This document shows, piece after piece, positions 10,225-21,698 of a stretch of 32,035 bases of DNA; the first letter of the stretch is position 1; each line of letters opens with the position of its first letter. A program made the translations under genes and the position numbers. This stretch comes from Silene noctiflora (Eukaryota; Streptophyta; Magnoliopsida; Caryophyllales; Caryophyllaceae). The stretch lies in assembly GCA_009801015.1 (NCBI GenBank), contig VHZZ01003642.1:37872-69906 (forward strand), written 5' to 3'. The notes beneath the pieces were generated by a model. The model did not search any database. It was given only the letters and a program-made list of their open reading frames with translations, and was not told where the DNA came from.

Positions 10225-12864
10225 TGTGAACCCCCGCTATATAACGGTAACGATAAACAAGTAATACGCAGCGAAAAATACGGATTTTTGAAAACGTTTT
10301 AGTTTTAAAGCAAGCGGGTTTACTAACGAACAATAAACAAATCCAAAATGAAAGTAAGTTAAGCTTTTACAAACCACAAGTCTAAAAGTCGATGGGGAAA
10401 AGATATCCCACGAATAACAAGTTAAAAGAAAAGTGAGTTTAAGCTATGAAAGGTAAGCATCTAAAGTGTCGATGCCCGCTAGCTCACACGAGTCTCAAAC
10501 CCCCTGAAACACCAACCAGTACATGTCATTCATTAAAAATGAATGCCACGGTTAGTGAGGAGTAACTCAAGGTTCTCCCAGCCATATTACATCCAAATGA
10601 ACATAATTAAGAACATAAAAGAACATGACATATAAATAACGAAAGATAATTAACATGAATGAAAGGTAGAGGCATAAATGGATCATACATATTAGCATAA
10701 CATAAGACGGCAAGAAAAGAATAAACAATTGAATACTACTCGAGAAATACGATCACTTATTCACATGACAATGACATATGCCAGTATCCGAATGAATGCA
10801 AGACATTTACTACTCGTAGACTCAATTCCTCCCAGTAGGACGACGATAATATAATATGGTCCTAGTCTAAACCTGACCAGACTCTCGGGATGAACGTTTC
10901 CCGATTTGACATGCGATAAATATTTCGCATCCGAGACTCGATCAACAGAATTGAAGTCGAGTACCCCAAATTCGGCAGAATGCCACGAAAGAGGCGGAAC
11001 AAGAATGAGTTAACCAAGTCTCGGCAGAACGGCACGAGAAAGGCGTAAACAAGACAAGCAATCATGAATAGCATCATGACATTTCCATGAAAATAATGAC
11101 TCAAGATAAGTAACCATTTATCATCCACAATTCATACTTGAAATAAGATAAATATCGATCATGACATTTAATAATTCAAATGAGAATTAATTTATGTCAT
11201 TTTATACATTTGAAACATGAATAAATGATTCATAACTTAATTACAAGTTACTTGAATGAAATGTAAACATATGGTAACAAATGAGTTATGTAATACAAAA
11301 CATGAGGAAAACGTAAACAACTCAAACCCGACTCGTACCCAAATAAGGGACAAGCCACGAGGCAAGGCTAAGGGCAGCCAGGCCATACCAGTGCGACAGC
11401 CTTGGGTCCCAGCTGGTACAGTTGGTGCAGGGGAGATGAGGGCTGAGGACAAGCAGCTATACCGGTGGGACAAGGCCAATCCCGGCCGGTTCGGTGCCCA
11501 TACCACTGGGACAAGGGTAGGGACGAGGCTAGGTGCAAGGCATGGGGAGTTCTGGACTCCATATAGGTCAGGGACCAAGGACATACCGTCGGTATGCCTA
11601 TAGCACACAAGGAAGATGCAAGGTTGGAGTGTGGGATAAGTTTAGGACGAGTCCTAATTGAGAAGGGATTTGTTCTAAACTCGTTCCACCCAATTTAAAC
11701 ACAAATTAGACGGTCCAAAATATATTTTTCCTCATTCATACTTAAGCATAATAATTTTATCATATTTTCATCCAATTAAATTATAAACATGTCAATAACA
11801 AGAATTTCATATATTTGAGACGGAAATCGTTCTAATCAAATACGAACCAACCAAGTTACACAAATCGTTCCAAATTTCAATATTCAACAAGGGGTCTCAC
11901 CACACCAATAATACATGTAAAGGAGAGAGCTTTTAAGACGGAAAAATCAATTGTTTACATGTTCAAGTGACTAGCTTTTCTCAATTGTTCTCATACAAAA
12001 AATTTCATCCAACAATTTTATGACATAAAAGAGTACAATAACATGATATAAACAAAATTTCATTCTTAAATTCATACATGAAACTAACCCATTCTATTCA
12101 TGTGACAAAACATGTAATTTCATACTCAAAATTTCTCATCAAACACAAATAGAATCATCCATTGAACAAACAAGTAAGAAACATGTCAAACATGTAAAGT
12201 TATCAACTGTAATCAAATAAAGACTAAATCTTTCACAAATTAAGCACATAAATTGGTGTAATATCGAGTAACCTATCACCGTTACCTTTTCGCCCTTCAA
12301 TCCTCTAAAGAATCGTCAATTTCGTACGAGTTCGCCTCCAGGTCGTCCAAGTTCCTTCCTAGAAACAAAATACAAAGAAAATAGTCAATTTAGGCAAACC
12401 CTAGAAAGACGGATTCTAATATTTACCAACAAAGGGAGAAACTTTCTTACTTAGAAAGAAGGAGAATGAGAAGAGGAAGAAATTGGCACGAAAATGGAGA
12501 GATTTGCTTAAGAATTGAGGAAGTTGTGAAGGTTTTAGTTCTTCAAAGAAAAGAGTTTCAATGGAGTTCTTTGAGAGGAGAATTTTCAGAAATTTGGTTG
12601 AAGAAGATGAAGATACAAATGAGGGTTTATGAGGAGGATGGTAGTAAATAGGCCCAATAACAAGTTTAGGCTCAAGGCAACTCAAAATTGAGTTGGAAAT
12701 GACTACAAACTCGACTCTAACTAGCTATACTAATCAATTGGCCAAGTTAGTCATTATTATTATTATTCTATATCTAAAGTAATATTGTTTATAAAAATAA
12801 CTTTAAAATATAATTAGTTTAATTAAAGCAATTAAATTAAAACTCGAAAAGCGTGGGTGTTACA
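10225..12864 (-). mobile_element. Solo LTR in reverse orientation (insertion A)
   Basis: The segment begins TGTGAACCCCCGC and ends GGTGTTACA, the reverse complement of the TGTAACACC...GGGTTCACA ends of element B. It is flanked by CAACC/CAGCC. No primer site, interior or second LTR is attached, so it is a solo LTR, presumably left by recombination between the two LTRs of a complete insertion. Blocks match the LTR of element B in reverse, for example the region around 10885-10950 against about 16080-16145. The solo copy is clearly diverged and is a sister subfamily, not a recent copy. It carries its own GC-rich block at about 11340-11605. Confidence 0.85.
11340..11605. repeat. GC-rich block in the solo LTR with three short repeats
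   Basis: This block is visibly richer in G and C than the surrounding LTR. It contains the word ATACCNNTGNGACA three times, at 11385-11398, 11459-11472 and 11500-11513. Open frames on both strands here (up to 123 codons) are a by-product of the composition and show no recognised domain. Element B has a different, shorter GC-rich patch at the corresponding place (about 14764-14812). Confidence 0.6.
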
Positions 12865-13792
12865 CAGCCAAGCCAAATCAAGGAGGAAACGGGGAGAGCT
12901 CGAGCGATCCAGCTAACAGGACTTCCCCCACGCAAAGAGAGGAGTCGCACGAGCTACTCTAGCTTTAGCAAGGCTTTGGATTTCCTTAAGGGGCCTAATC
13001 GTCATTTAAGCCCATAATTAACCCTAAAACTTATACTTAATATAAATAGCTCATGTAATTAGAATAGAAGGGAGAGATCATCTAGCATCATCTTAGGGAC
13101 TTCATATTAGCTTATAATACTCTCTAATTAGCTTAATTACATCTTAATCTTTCCTTAATTATTGTTCAAGCAATCTTAGATCCAGTATAATAGAAGGAAG
13201 AATTATTGGGTTTGTATTGAAGAATTGACAACTCTTCATCATCAATCAAAGCTTTATTCTATTGTTCTTCTATTTCCTTTGTTCATCTTAAGTTGGTATA
13301 ATTCCTTTACTTAATCCATTGTTAATTGTTTTACTCAATAATCATGTTTATGCTTGTTATGATGTTTGACAACATTATTGACATGTTTACCATGATGATG
13401 TGTGAGTAGTCCTCTAGCTAGGGTTAGTGGGGGATTAGGGGAGTAACCATGGATTGGATCTATGCTTAATGAGTTCATCTGAATGATTGTATGTTGTGTT
13501 TTCAACTTATGTGCATGTTATGTTTGATGAAATGCTTGATTGACAACCTAGCATGATTTTTTATCTTTTCAACAAGACTTGTAAGACATAAACTAACTCA
13601 AGGATTGTTAGACTAAGCATATAGTTAAATAGGGAGAACCAAGTCGTTGTAGGTGTCGTAAGATATAAACCAACTCGACTCCGAGACCTAAGTCTCTCTA
13701 GGCATTGTAAGACATAAATCAACTCAATCCCAACACAATCATGATTGTTTGTTTGAATCATTATTATGATTGTACCATGACTCCCATATGAA
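12865..13792 (+). repeat. 3' LTR of the Athila-like element, piece 2 of 3
   Basis: This piece aligns with 1078-2008 of the left LTR. It starts after the reversed solo LTR with CAGCC and stops at ATGAA (13788-13792), the left target duplication of element B. The TATA box is at 13041-13048. Confidence 0.88.
13041..13048 (+). promoter_or_regulatory. Putative TATA box in the 3' LTR
   Basis: TATAAATA lies at the position matching 1253-1260 in the left LTR. It is separated from the rest of the U3 by the solo LTR and from U5 by element B, so it is unlikely to drive the original element. Confidence 0.4.
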
Positions 13793-15296
13793 TGTAACAC
13801 CTGCGGAATTCCCGCTTTAGAATTTATAACGTATTTAAGTATTTTATTTCGTTATTTATATTTTAAAATATATTTATATAAAAATAGCACCTTTTTATGT
13901 AGAACAATAGTTTTAATTACCATCTTGGCCATTTAGGACGTAAAATTGGTTTTAAATCGAGTTTTAGTTAAGACCGACTCATAATTGAGTCGTTTGGGCC
14001 TATACTTGCTATTGGGCCTCTTTACTCTCTTCCTATACTCAAACCCTTGTTACATCTTCATCTTCTTCACTTCAAAAATATGAAAATTCCTCTCAAAAGA
14101 GAACTCTATTGAAACCCTTCACCTTTGAAACCTAGATCCTCTACTCAAACCCTTGTTACATCTTCATCTTCTTCACCGTTTTCGCGCCAAACTCTTCCTT
14201 TTCTCACCCTCCACCTTTCTAAGTAAGAAAGATGCATCCTTTCAAAGTTTTTCTAAAAATCTATTTTTCTAGAGTTATAGTAATTTGCTCCTTTTTTGAA
14301 GTTGTTGTTGAGGAAGCAAAATTTGAAGGCTTGGACTTGATGGATTGAATATTAGAATTGCTAAAAGGTAGCGGTGATAGGTTACTCGGTATTATATAAA
14401 TTATGTGCTTTGTTTATTAGAGATTAGTGTTTTTAATTGATAAAGTTTGTAACTTTTCATGTTTATCCATGTTTCTTATTTAGATATTTGTTGTTTGATG
14501 TTGTCTTAATAATTTTGGTAAAATATGGAGCATGTTGTCAAAATTCCTATCAATTGGGTGAAGTTGTGATGTTGGATGATTTAATTGATTGAGTTTGGAT
14601 CAAATCTTCTATTTTTAATCCATCTTTTATACTTTGATTTCACCCTTAAGACTTGCATTAAGTTACTTGGTTAATATATGATGGAATTGGGATTTTAATG
14701 ATAAGGTTAAAATAGATTTGGGGAAGAAGATGAAGCTTGTTGTGTCGTGCAAAACAGCCTTTTGTGCAGGCTGCGCGCAACTTAGCGCAGGCTGCGCCAC
14801 AGCCTGACCATTTTCGTATAATGGCCATAACTTCCTCGTTTCTTGTTTATTTCAGGCGTATGACCTACTGTTAAAACCGTAAGAGGATAATTTGTCTCCT
14901 CCAATTGGTTTCATATCAATATCATATCTAGAACATTAGTTATGACTGTTTGAAGTTGACCCTTGTTGTAGTCGAGTTCTAAACTCGGTGTTTGGAATTG
15001 GGGTTTGGGTTTCTTATTGGGTATGCTTCTTATCCTTGGTTCTAATACTTATGTGTGGTATTTTAGCAGTTGTTTAATGTTAGAACACCTTGAGTAAGAA
15101 TCATATAAATGTTTAAGGATGGTTTTTGGATATTTCACTTGAATCACTCGATTCGGAGTCTATATGAGTAAATGGCGCCACAAGTTCTATAAATGTATGC
15201 CATTTGTGTATGATGGTCGTTTCTGCTTATTATTTGTATCATGACCCGTGGTTTTCCTTTGTGACTCGAGCTATGCTTAAAAGTGGTTCGGGTTTT

Positions 15297-15610
15297 GGTT
15301 TGTTTACGTTTGCCTCGTGTTTCGTGTTAATTCATTTGTTATCGTTTGTTTATACTATGATTAAGTAACATGTAAATATGAAGTATAATATTTATTAATG
15401 TTATAAAAGTATGAAATGATGCTATATACTTCATATTTGGGTTCCCATTGGTTTGTTTACGTTTTGTCTCGTGTTTAGTATTACTTAATTCATTTGTTAT
15501 CGTTTGTTCTATTTTAAGCCCAAGTGACATGTAAATATGAAATATAATGTTTATTCATGTTATCAAAGTATGGAATGATATTATATACTTCACATTTGGG
15601 TTCTTACTCG
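15297..15610 (+). repeat. 153-bp tandem duplication within the element B LTR
   Basis: GGTTTGTTTACG begins at 15297 and again at 15450. Each is followed by a CTCGTGTTT..., TTCATTTGTTATCGTTTGT, ATGTAAATATGAA and ACTTCA/ACATTTGGG series. The same pair is present in the 3' LTR at about 24096 and 24250, so it predates the insertion. Confidence 0.8.
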
Positions 15611-15825
15611 TTCATTATCAATTCTTTATCAATTGTCAAAGGTGAAATGCTTCTCTTGGATACTTACTTGTGTTAAGTCGCTTTCTTGTGAAAATGTCAC
15701 TATGTATTACCTTCTTACTTGACTTGCTTATGCATCATTATATGTTAAATGATAGTCTCGTTGGTTCACATAAGTGTGACATTCTACATAGCGTGATAAC
15801 TAGACATTCCTTTTTACATTTTTTC

Positions 15826-16081
15826 GGACCTTTGGTTACAGTATGTGTGCCATATTTCCGATTACGGGGTCACTCGACCTTTGGTTACGGTATGTGTGTC
15901 ATGTTTTGAATTGACATATTACACCGCCCTCATTTCGGACCTTTGGTTACGGTATGTGTGTCATGTTTCCGGATTGAGGTTACTCTTCCGCCCTTCTTCG
16001 GACCTTTGGTTACGAACTGTGTGCCATGTTTCCGATTAGGAGTTACTGGACCTTTGGTTACGGTCTGTGTGCCATGTATCG
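15826..16081 (+). repeat. Minisatellite, five copies, in the 5' LTR of element B
   Basis: GACCTTTGGTTAC followed by GTNTGTGTGCCATGT recurs with starts near 15828, 15876, 15938, 16001 and 16049, spaced 48-63 bp. The 3' LTR has four copies (24627-24812), so copy number changed after insertion. Confidence 0.85.
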
Positions 16082-17033
16082 AGTCTTGGATGCGAAATTT
16101 TTATCGCATGTCGAATCGGGAAACGTTCTTCCCGAGAGTCTGGATCCAGGTTTAGACTAGGGCCATATTATTATCGTCGTCCTACCAGGAGGATGGAGTC
16201 TAGGTGGTTTTGTCTTGTTAGTCATGCTTTGTATGTGTCATACACTTCTTGATTCGAGTCTTCGTTTGGATGAATGGCCTAATTAACAATTTTTTTTATG
16301 TATGTATGATTAATGCTCTTTCATGCCCTCTCACGTCAAGATTAGTCATGCTAACATGTTTGCTTAAAGTTCATTCTTATTTTCTTATATCAAGCTATTC
16401 ATGTTGACATGTACGTTCATTGTTTATGCTTGCTTTCTTATATTAAGCTACTCGTGTTGACATGTATGTTTATCATTCATTCTAGCTATCTCATGTCAAG
16501 TTACCCATGCTAACATGTTTGCTTATAACTCATTCTCATTCTACCTATCAAGTTATCCATGTTAATATGTATGATCTATGTTTATCCTTGTTTTCTCTTG
16601 TCATGTTAATTATATCTTGTATTCATTATATTTTGCCTTAATTATGTTCTTATGTATGTCTATTTTGATATAATATGGCCGGGAGAACCTTGAGTTACTC
16701 CCCCACTGAATGTGACATTCATGTTTACATGAATAAAAGGTGATAGTGTTGTTTCTTGGGGAAGAAGATGTGTGACCTAGCGAGAATTGTACTTACAACG
16801 ATTGACCTTCCTCGTTGTAGTTTAGAAGTTTGCATAGTTTTACTATTGTGCTTGTTTAGGGATTAAAATCCCGCACTTCTAGCTAAGTTGTATTTTTTAT
16901 AAAACTTTTATTAAACTCAAAGTTTTTGTTTATAGTGACTCCGTAGTTTTTGATATCAAAGTTTTTAAAATCGCACTTTTTCTGCTGTAAAAGTTTATAT
17001 TTACCTTTTCGTATGATCACGGGGGTTCACAGT

Positions 17034-17045
17034 TGGTATCAGAGC
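17034..17045 (+). other. Primer binding site, initiator tRNA-Met
   Basis: TGGTATCAGAGC lies two bases after the 5' LTR end and is the exact complement of the 3' end of plant initiator tRNA-Met. This is the most common plant LTR-retrotransposon primer. Confidence 0.93.
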
Positions 17046-18826
17046 TATAACGCTCCCGACGCACACACGTGTACCCCATACTTAATTTGAACTTGACCTT
17101 GAATAATGAATGAGAGATGGGTAGACTTAAGGACCTAAGGTGGTAGTCTGTGTTTTGGTTGCTCTTTGTTAGGTTCTAATATGTTTGTTGGTTTTCAATA
17201 ATTTATTCTTGTGCCCTTGGATCGACAAGTCATGAGTTTACCCGTGAGGCGATCAAGTCTTAGTGCCTATTGCTTAAGATTGAAGATTTGTTAAACTTTT
17301 GAAGAATGTTTCTACTTCCTTGAAAATATTCCTTGTTTTTAGTGTCCCTTGCCTTGTTCTTCGCCTCTTGATTGCTTACCTTTCTCTTCTAAACTCTCTT
17401 TTATTTTACCTTGGAAGCTACGTTTGTACCTTCCAAACTTATCCTTTGTTTCTTTCTTATCCCCCATGACACCTTGTAGATAGTTCTCTTTCTTTTATGG
17501 GATGTTAACCTTGGTTGGATAACTTGGCTTTGAGGAGACTCTTAACCCTTGCTTTGAGAGGTTGTGTTGTTAGGAAGGCTTTGCTAGTGTGGTGAGACAT
17601 ACCTTGGTGACTCTAATGCGTAGTTTCTTGAAGTAAAGTGGGTGTGATTGGTTAGTGGAATTATTTGTGTAAGGTGTGAGTTGTATATGTCACATAGGTT
17701 ATGGAACTTGACTTTGTTAATCATATTTGGGATTTGAAAGCTTGGTAGGTTGAGCATTGTTACTTTAGGAGTAAACATGGAGTAAAATGCATAATGTGAG
17801 CTTCGAAGAAAACACCTTTAGAATGTTGATGACCATATATAGATTGGTGTTGTGATTCGACGCTAGTTGGATATGAGTATAATTATGTTTGTTTTTTGTC
17901 GTTTGTAGAGATTTTATATTTGGGAGTTGTGAAATCACAATTATGGTGAAGCACTTTGTTTTATGAAATAGCTTAGAAGTAAAGTGACGTAAGTGGAATT
18001 GAGGAAATCCTTGGAAGTAATGTGGTTATGAGATTTTGTTTTCTAAGGATGTTTGATGAACCATTTAGGATGACGTTGTTATTCGTGACTTGAGTGTGTG
18101 GCGTTCCCATGTTGCCTAGATTCTCTTCCTCTTTGACCATAAGTTTTACCGTTCATGCCCCCTCTTACTCGTTTAATTGTGATTCTCCTTTGGGATTAAA
18201 GCTAGTGTCTTGTAAAACTCTACGTTCTTTAACCTCTCTGTTGACCTTATCATGGCATTCTACTCCTAAAAGTTCGACTTTGTTCCTTTTGTTTGTTAAG
18301 TTTGGATTCCATTATCATGCTTTGTAATTGGACGCCTAAGTTGTTTTCCATTTTATGCAATTTCTAACCAATTTGAGTTACCATATTGGGTTCATTGTTA
18401 AAATTTTGTGTTACTTTTTCAAAACTTGACTTATTTTTAAAGTTGGAAAATGAAAGTTCACTTTCAATTTGACATGTTTTTAAAAAATTTAAAATGGATT
18501 ATCACTTTTAATTGGTTTTAATGTTTGATTCGATGTTAGGTCTCGTTATTGGAGACGTCTAATAACTTGTTCTACGCTTATCGGTGTATGATTTTGTCGT
18601 TGACCTTGTCTTTGGTTTGGAATTTTGGTGTTCTTGAATGCGCAACGAGAAGTCTTTCGTTCCTTTGACAAGAAACTTGTGCCTTTTGGAGAAAAAAAAA
18701 ATTAACTTTTGAAACAATTCTAAATTTTAAGGTATCAAACCTTGTAAATATTTTGGTTGTCGACTTTGAAAACCCGACTTTATCTTTACAACTTTTCGTT
18801 TTCAAGTTTCGAAGGCGAAACTTTTT
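17046..18826 (+). other. Interior of element B, non-coding
   Basis: The longest open stretches are under 80 codons and none shows gag, protease, RT or integrase motifs. The sequence is T-rich on the plus strand. This fits a LARD-type derivative that keeps only the sites needed for reverse transcription and packaging. Confidence 0.75.
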
Positions 18827-18840
18827 GAAGGTGGGGTGAT
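18827..18840 (+). other. Polypurine tract of element B
   Basis: GAAGGTGGGGTGAT lies directly before TGTAACGCCC at 18841, in the expected place for plus-strand priming. Confidence 0.8.
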
Positions 18841-19043
18841 TGTAACGCCCGCGGAATTCCCGCTTTGGAATTTATAACGTATTTAAGTATTTTATTTCAT
18901 TATTTATATTTTGGGTTTTTTGTCTGGCACCACCTTTAATATAAGGCCTTTTGTCAAACACCACCTTTGAAAAAAATTATGGCATTTTGATACCTTTAAA
19001 AATAAATAAATTGTAAAACACAACCAAATAGTTGGAGTTTGAC

Positions 19044-19049
<6 letters not shown>

Positions 19050-19088
<39 letters not shown>
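19050..19088 (+). repeat. Poly(A) run in the MULE
   Basis: An uninterrupted run of 39 A. It could be a microsatellite or the trace of a retroposed A-tail within the MULE. Its length may be unreliable in assembly. Confidence 0.8.
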
Positions 19089-19089
<1 letters not shown>

Positions 19090-19749
19090 AGGTGTTGACT
19101 TCTTCTTATAAACATTCTCACATGTAATTACTTATCTTAAATAAAGCTTCGATTTTAAAAAAATTCCTTAACACTCTTAACCTTCCCTAACCTTTCCTCT
19201 TCCATATTCTTTCTTCATTCCTTCATCTCCTTCCTCTCTTTCTCTATTTAATCCTTTTTTGTAGCATTTATATGATGTCAAATATTGTATTAAACATTGT
19301 AGTATTTTGACAGACAAATGTGCTCAATGAAATGAAAGATTATGGTTACTTGTGCATGTGCTTTCAATGCATTTGCGTTCACCAATTTATGCTTACATAA
19401 TTCATATGAATAATGGAAAAGGGAGCTATAGCTTAATCTTATAACAAATACTTGTGGTATTGAAATTGGATATATTAAACCTTGTCATTACATACCACTC
19501 TTAATACTTCTCCACCTACATTACAACCTTATAAGTGAGAAAAATAACAAGGATGAAAAACAACTTTAAAGAAGCAATTAAACCTCTTCTCATTTTCCTT
19601 AAGATGAACTATTTCTAAACCTAACTCTTTACATTTGTTCTCGTTCAATGCTTCATAATTTGAATCTTCATCTCTTCATAATTTGAATCTTCATCTTTTC
19701 ACAATTTGAAGGAATTATAGGAAAGAGAAGAGAGTGAAGAAACCTCTGT

Positions 19750-20036
19750 GTGTGTATGTGTGTGTGTGTTCGGTTCCTTGAGACCGTTCTAATGATTTTC
19801 ATCAAGTTTCCACAGGGTGAAGATGAGAACTTCCACGATTACATGTTTCGATGGAATGATTGGATACGTTCTCATAATTACGAAGGCAAACTCTCACGTA
19901 TTATTGTGTGCCTTCACCTTATAAGAGGTATGAACAGACAAACCCAAGCCTATATTGACTCCATAGGTAAGGGAGATTATGGTGGTAAGAATGTTAAAGA
20001 TGTCCTTTGTTTCTTTGACTGGCTTGGGGGGGGGAA

Positions 20037-20068
<32 letters not shown>

Positions 20069-20208
20069 TGAGAATATATAAAGGAAAAGATGGAGGGAAA
20101 TTAGGGAGGGAAATAATCACCCGTGTGAAAGTATCGACTTCCGGAGTTTTTAGGACAACTCGCAATTTTCGGTCATTTGGTTGTGTTTTACAATTTTTCT
20201 TTTTTTAA
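19750..20208 (+). pseudogene. Gag-like fragment carried in the MULE
   Basis: A 152-codon open frame. Its middle part (about 19806-20020) reads FPQGEDENFHDYMFRWNDW, followed by a hydrophobic stretch and GMNRQTQAYIDSI. This resembles the Q..ES...Y..RF...F..GL pattern of the retrotransposon gag domain. The start is built on a TG microsatellite and the second half runs into a poly-G tract coding for glycine, so the frame as a whole is not a real protein. An AG (FPQG region, ...CCACAG at about 19816) resembles a splice acceptor. I read it as a captured gag fragment, as in Pack-MULEs. The homology is judged by pattern only. Confidence 0.4.
20026..20061 (+). repeat. Poly(G) run next to a duplication breakpoint
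   Basis: A G-run broken only by AA at 20035-20036. It ends one base before the start of the first 665-bp unit (20063). Such runs are prone to slippage and to assembly error. Confidence 0.85.
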
Positions 20209-21698
20209 AGGTACAAAAGAGCCGGAAATTTTTTTTAAAGGTGGTGTTTCGCAAAAGCTTTTTTTATAAGGTGGTGTCGGACAAAAAACCCTTATATTTT
20301 AAAATATATTTATAATTTTAATAACCATCTTGGCCACTTAGGACGTAGAATTGGTTTTAAGTCGAGTTTTAGTTAAGACTGGCTCATGATTGAGTCGTTT
20401 GGGCCTATACTTGCTATTGGACCTCTTTACTTTCTTCCTCTACTCAAACCCTTGTTACATCTTCTTCTTCTTCAGTTCAAAAATCTGAAAATTCCTCTCA
20501 AAAGAGAACACCATTCAAGCCCTTCACCTTTGAAACCTAGATCCTTCATAACTCCCTCATTTCTTCACCAAACTTCACCATTTTCACGCCAAACTCTTCC
20601 TTTTCTCACCCTCCACCTTTATAAGTAAGAAAGATGCATCCTTTCAAAGTTTTTATAAAAATCCGTCTTTCTAGGGTTAGAGTAATTTGCTCCTTTCTTT
20701 GAAGTTGTTGTTGAGGAAGTAAACTTCTAATGGTGAGAATATATAAAGGAATATATGGAGGTAAATTAGGGAGGGAAAGAATCACCCGTGTGAAAGTATC
20801 GACTTCCGGAGTTTTTAGGACAATTCGCAGTTTTCGGTCATTTGGTTGTGTTTTACAATTTTTCTTTTTTTAAAGGTACAAAAGAGCCGGAAATTTTTTT
20901 TAAAGGTGGTGTTTCGCAAAAGCCTTTTTTATAAGGTGGTGTCAGACAAAAAACTCTTATATTTTAAAATATATTTATAATTTTAATAACCATCTTGGCC
21001 ATTTAGGACGTAGAATTGGTTTTAAGTCGAGTTTTAGTTAAGACTGGCTCATGATTGAGTCGTTTGGGCCTATACTTGCTATTGGGCCTCTTTACTTTAT
21101 TCCTCTACCCAAACCCTTGTTACATCTTCATCTTCTTCACTTCAAAAATCTGAAAATTTCTCTCAAAAGAGAACACCATTCAAGCCCTTCACCTTTGAAA
21201 CCTAGATTCTTCATAACTCCCTCATTTCTTCACCAAACTTCACCATTTTCGCGCCAAACTCTTCATTTTCTCACCCTCCACCTTTCTAAGTAAGAAAGAT
21301 GCATCCTTTCAAAGTTTTTACAAAAATTCGTCTTTCTAGGGTTAGAGTAATTTGCTCCTTTCTTTGAAGTTGTTGTTGAGGAAGCAAACTTCTAATGGTG
21401 AGAATATATAAAGGAATAGATGGAGGGAAATTAGGGAGGGAAAGAATCACATGTGTGAAAGTATCGACTTCCGGAGTTTTTAGGACAATTCGCAGTTTTC
21501 GGTCATTTGGTTATGTTTTACAATTTTTCTTTTTAAAGGTGGTGTTTCGTAAACGCCTTTTTATAAGGTGGTGTTAGACAAAAAACCCTTTTATTTTAAA
21601 ATATATTTATAATTTTAATGACCATCTTGGCCATTTAGGACGTAGAATTGGTTTTACGTTGAGTTTTAGTTACGACCGACTCATGATTGAGTCGTCTG

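Larger units (their letters stand above)
13793..17031 (+). repeat. 5' LTR of element B (3239 bp)
   Basis: It starts TGTAACACCTGCGGAATTCC and ends GGGGGTTCACA, immediately before the primer site. It matches 18841-25755 once the insertions there are set aside. Internal structure includes a 153-bp tandem pair from about 15297, a minisatellite at 15826-16081 and a small GC-rich patch at about 14764-14812. By-eye alignment with the 3' LTR shows many substitutions and small indels, so the insertion is not recent. The open frames inside it come from the repeats and are not genes. Confidence 0.92.
18913..20291. mobile_element. Non-autonomous Mutator-like element (MULE)
   Basis: The ends are GGGTTTTTTGTC and GACAAAAAACCC, followed inward by related CACCACCTTT / AAAGGTGGTG motifs, giving long imperfect terminal inverted repeats. 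A perfect 9-bp target duplication, TTATATTTT, lies at 18904-18912 and 20292-20300; the uninterrupted site is seen in the 5' LTR near 13855. Nine-bp duplications with long inverted ends are the mark of MULEs. There is no transposase. The element contains a 39-base A run (19050-19088), a TG repeat (about 19747-19770), a gag-like ORF and a G run. Confidence 0.88.

Noticed and set aside
11237..11610. Overlapping open frames of 80-123 codons on both strands
   Set aside because: They lie in a GC-rich repeat block of a solo LTR, overlap on both strands and show no domain.
20386..21293. Two similar 80-codon frames that look like a gene pair
   Set aside because: They are the same LTR stretch repeated by the 665-bp tandem duplication, low-complexity Ser/Pro/Leu, and not conserved as frames in the other LTR copy.
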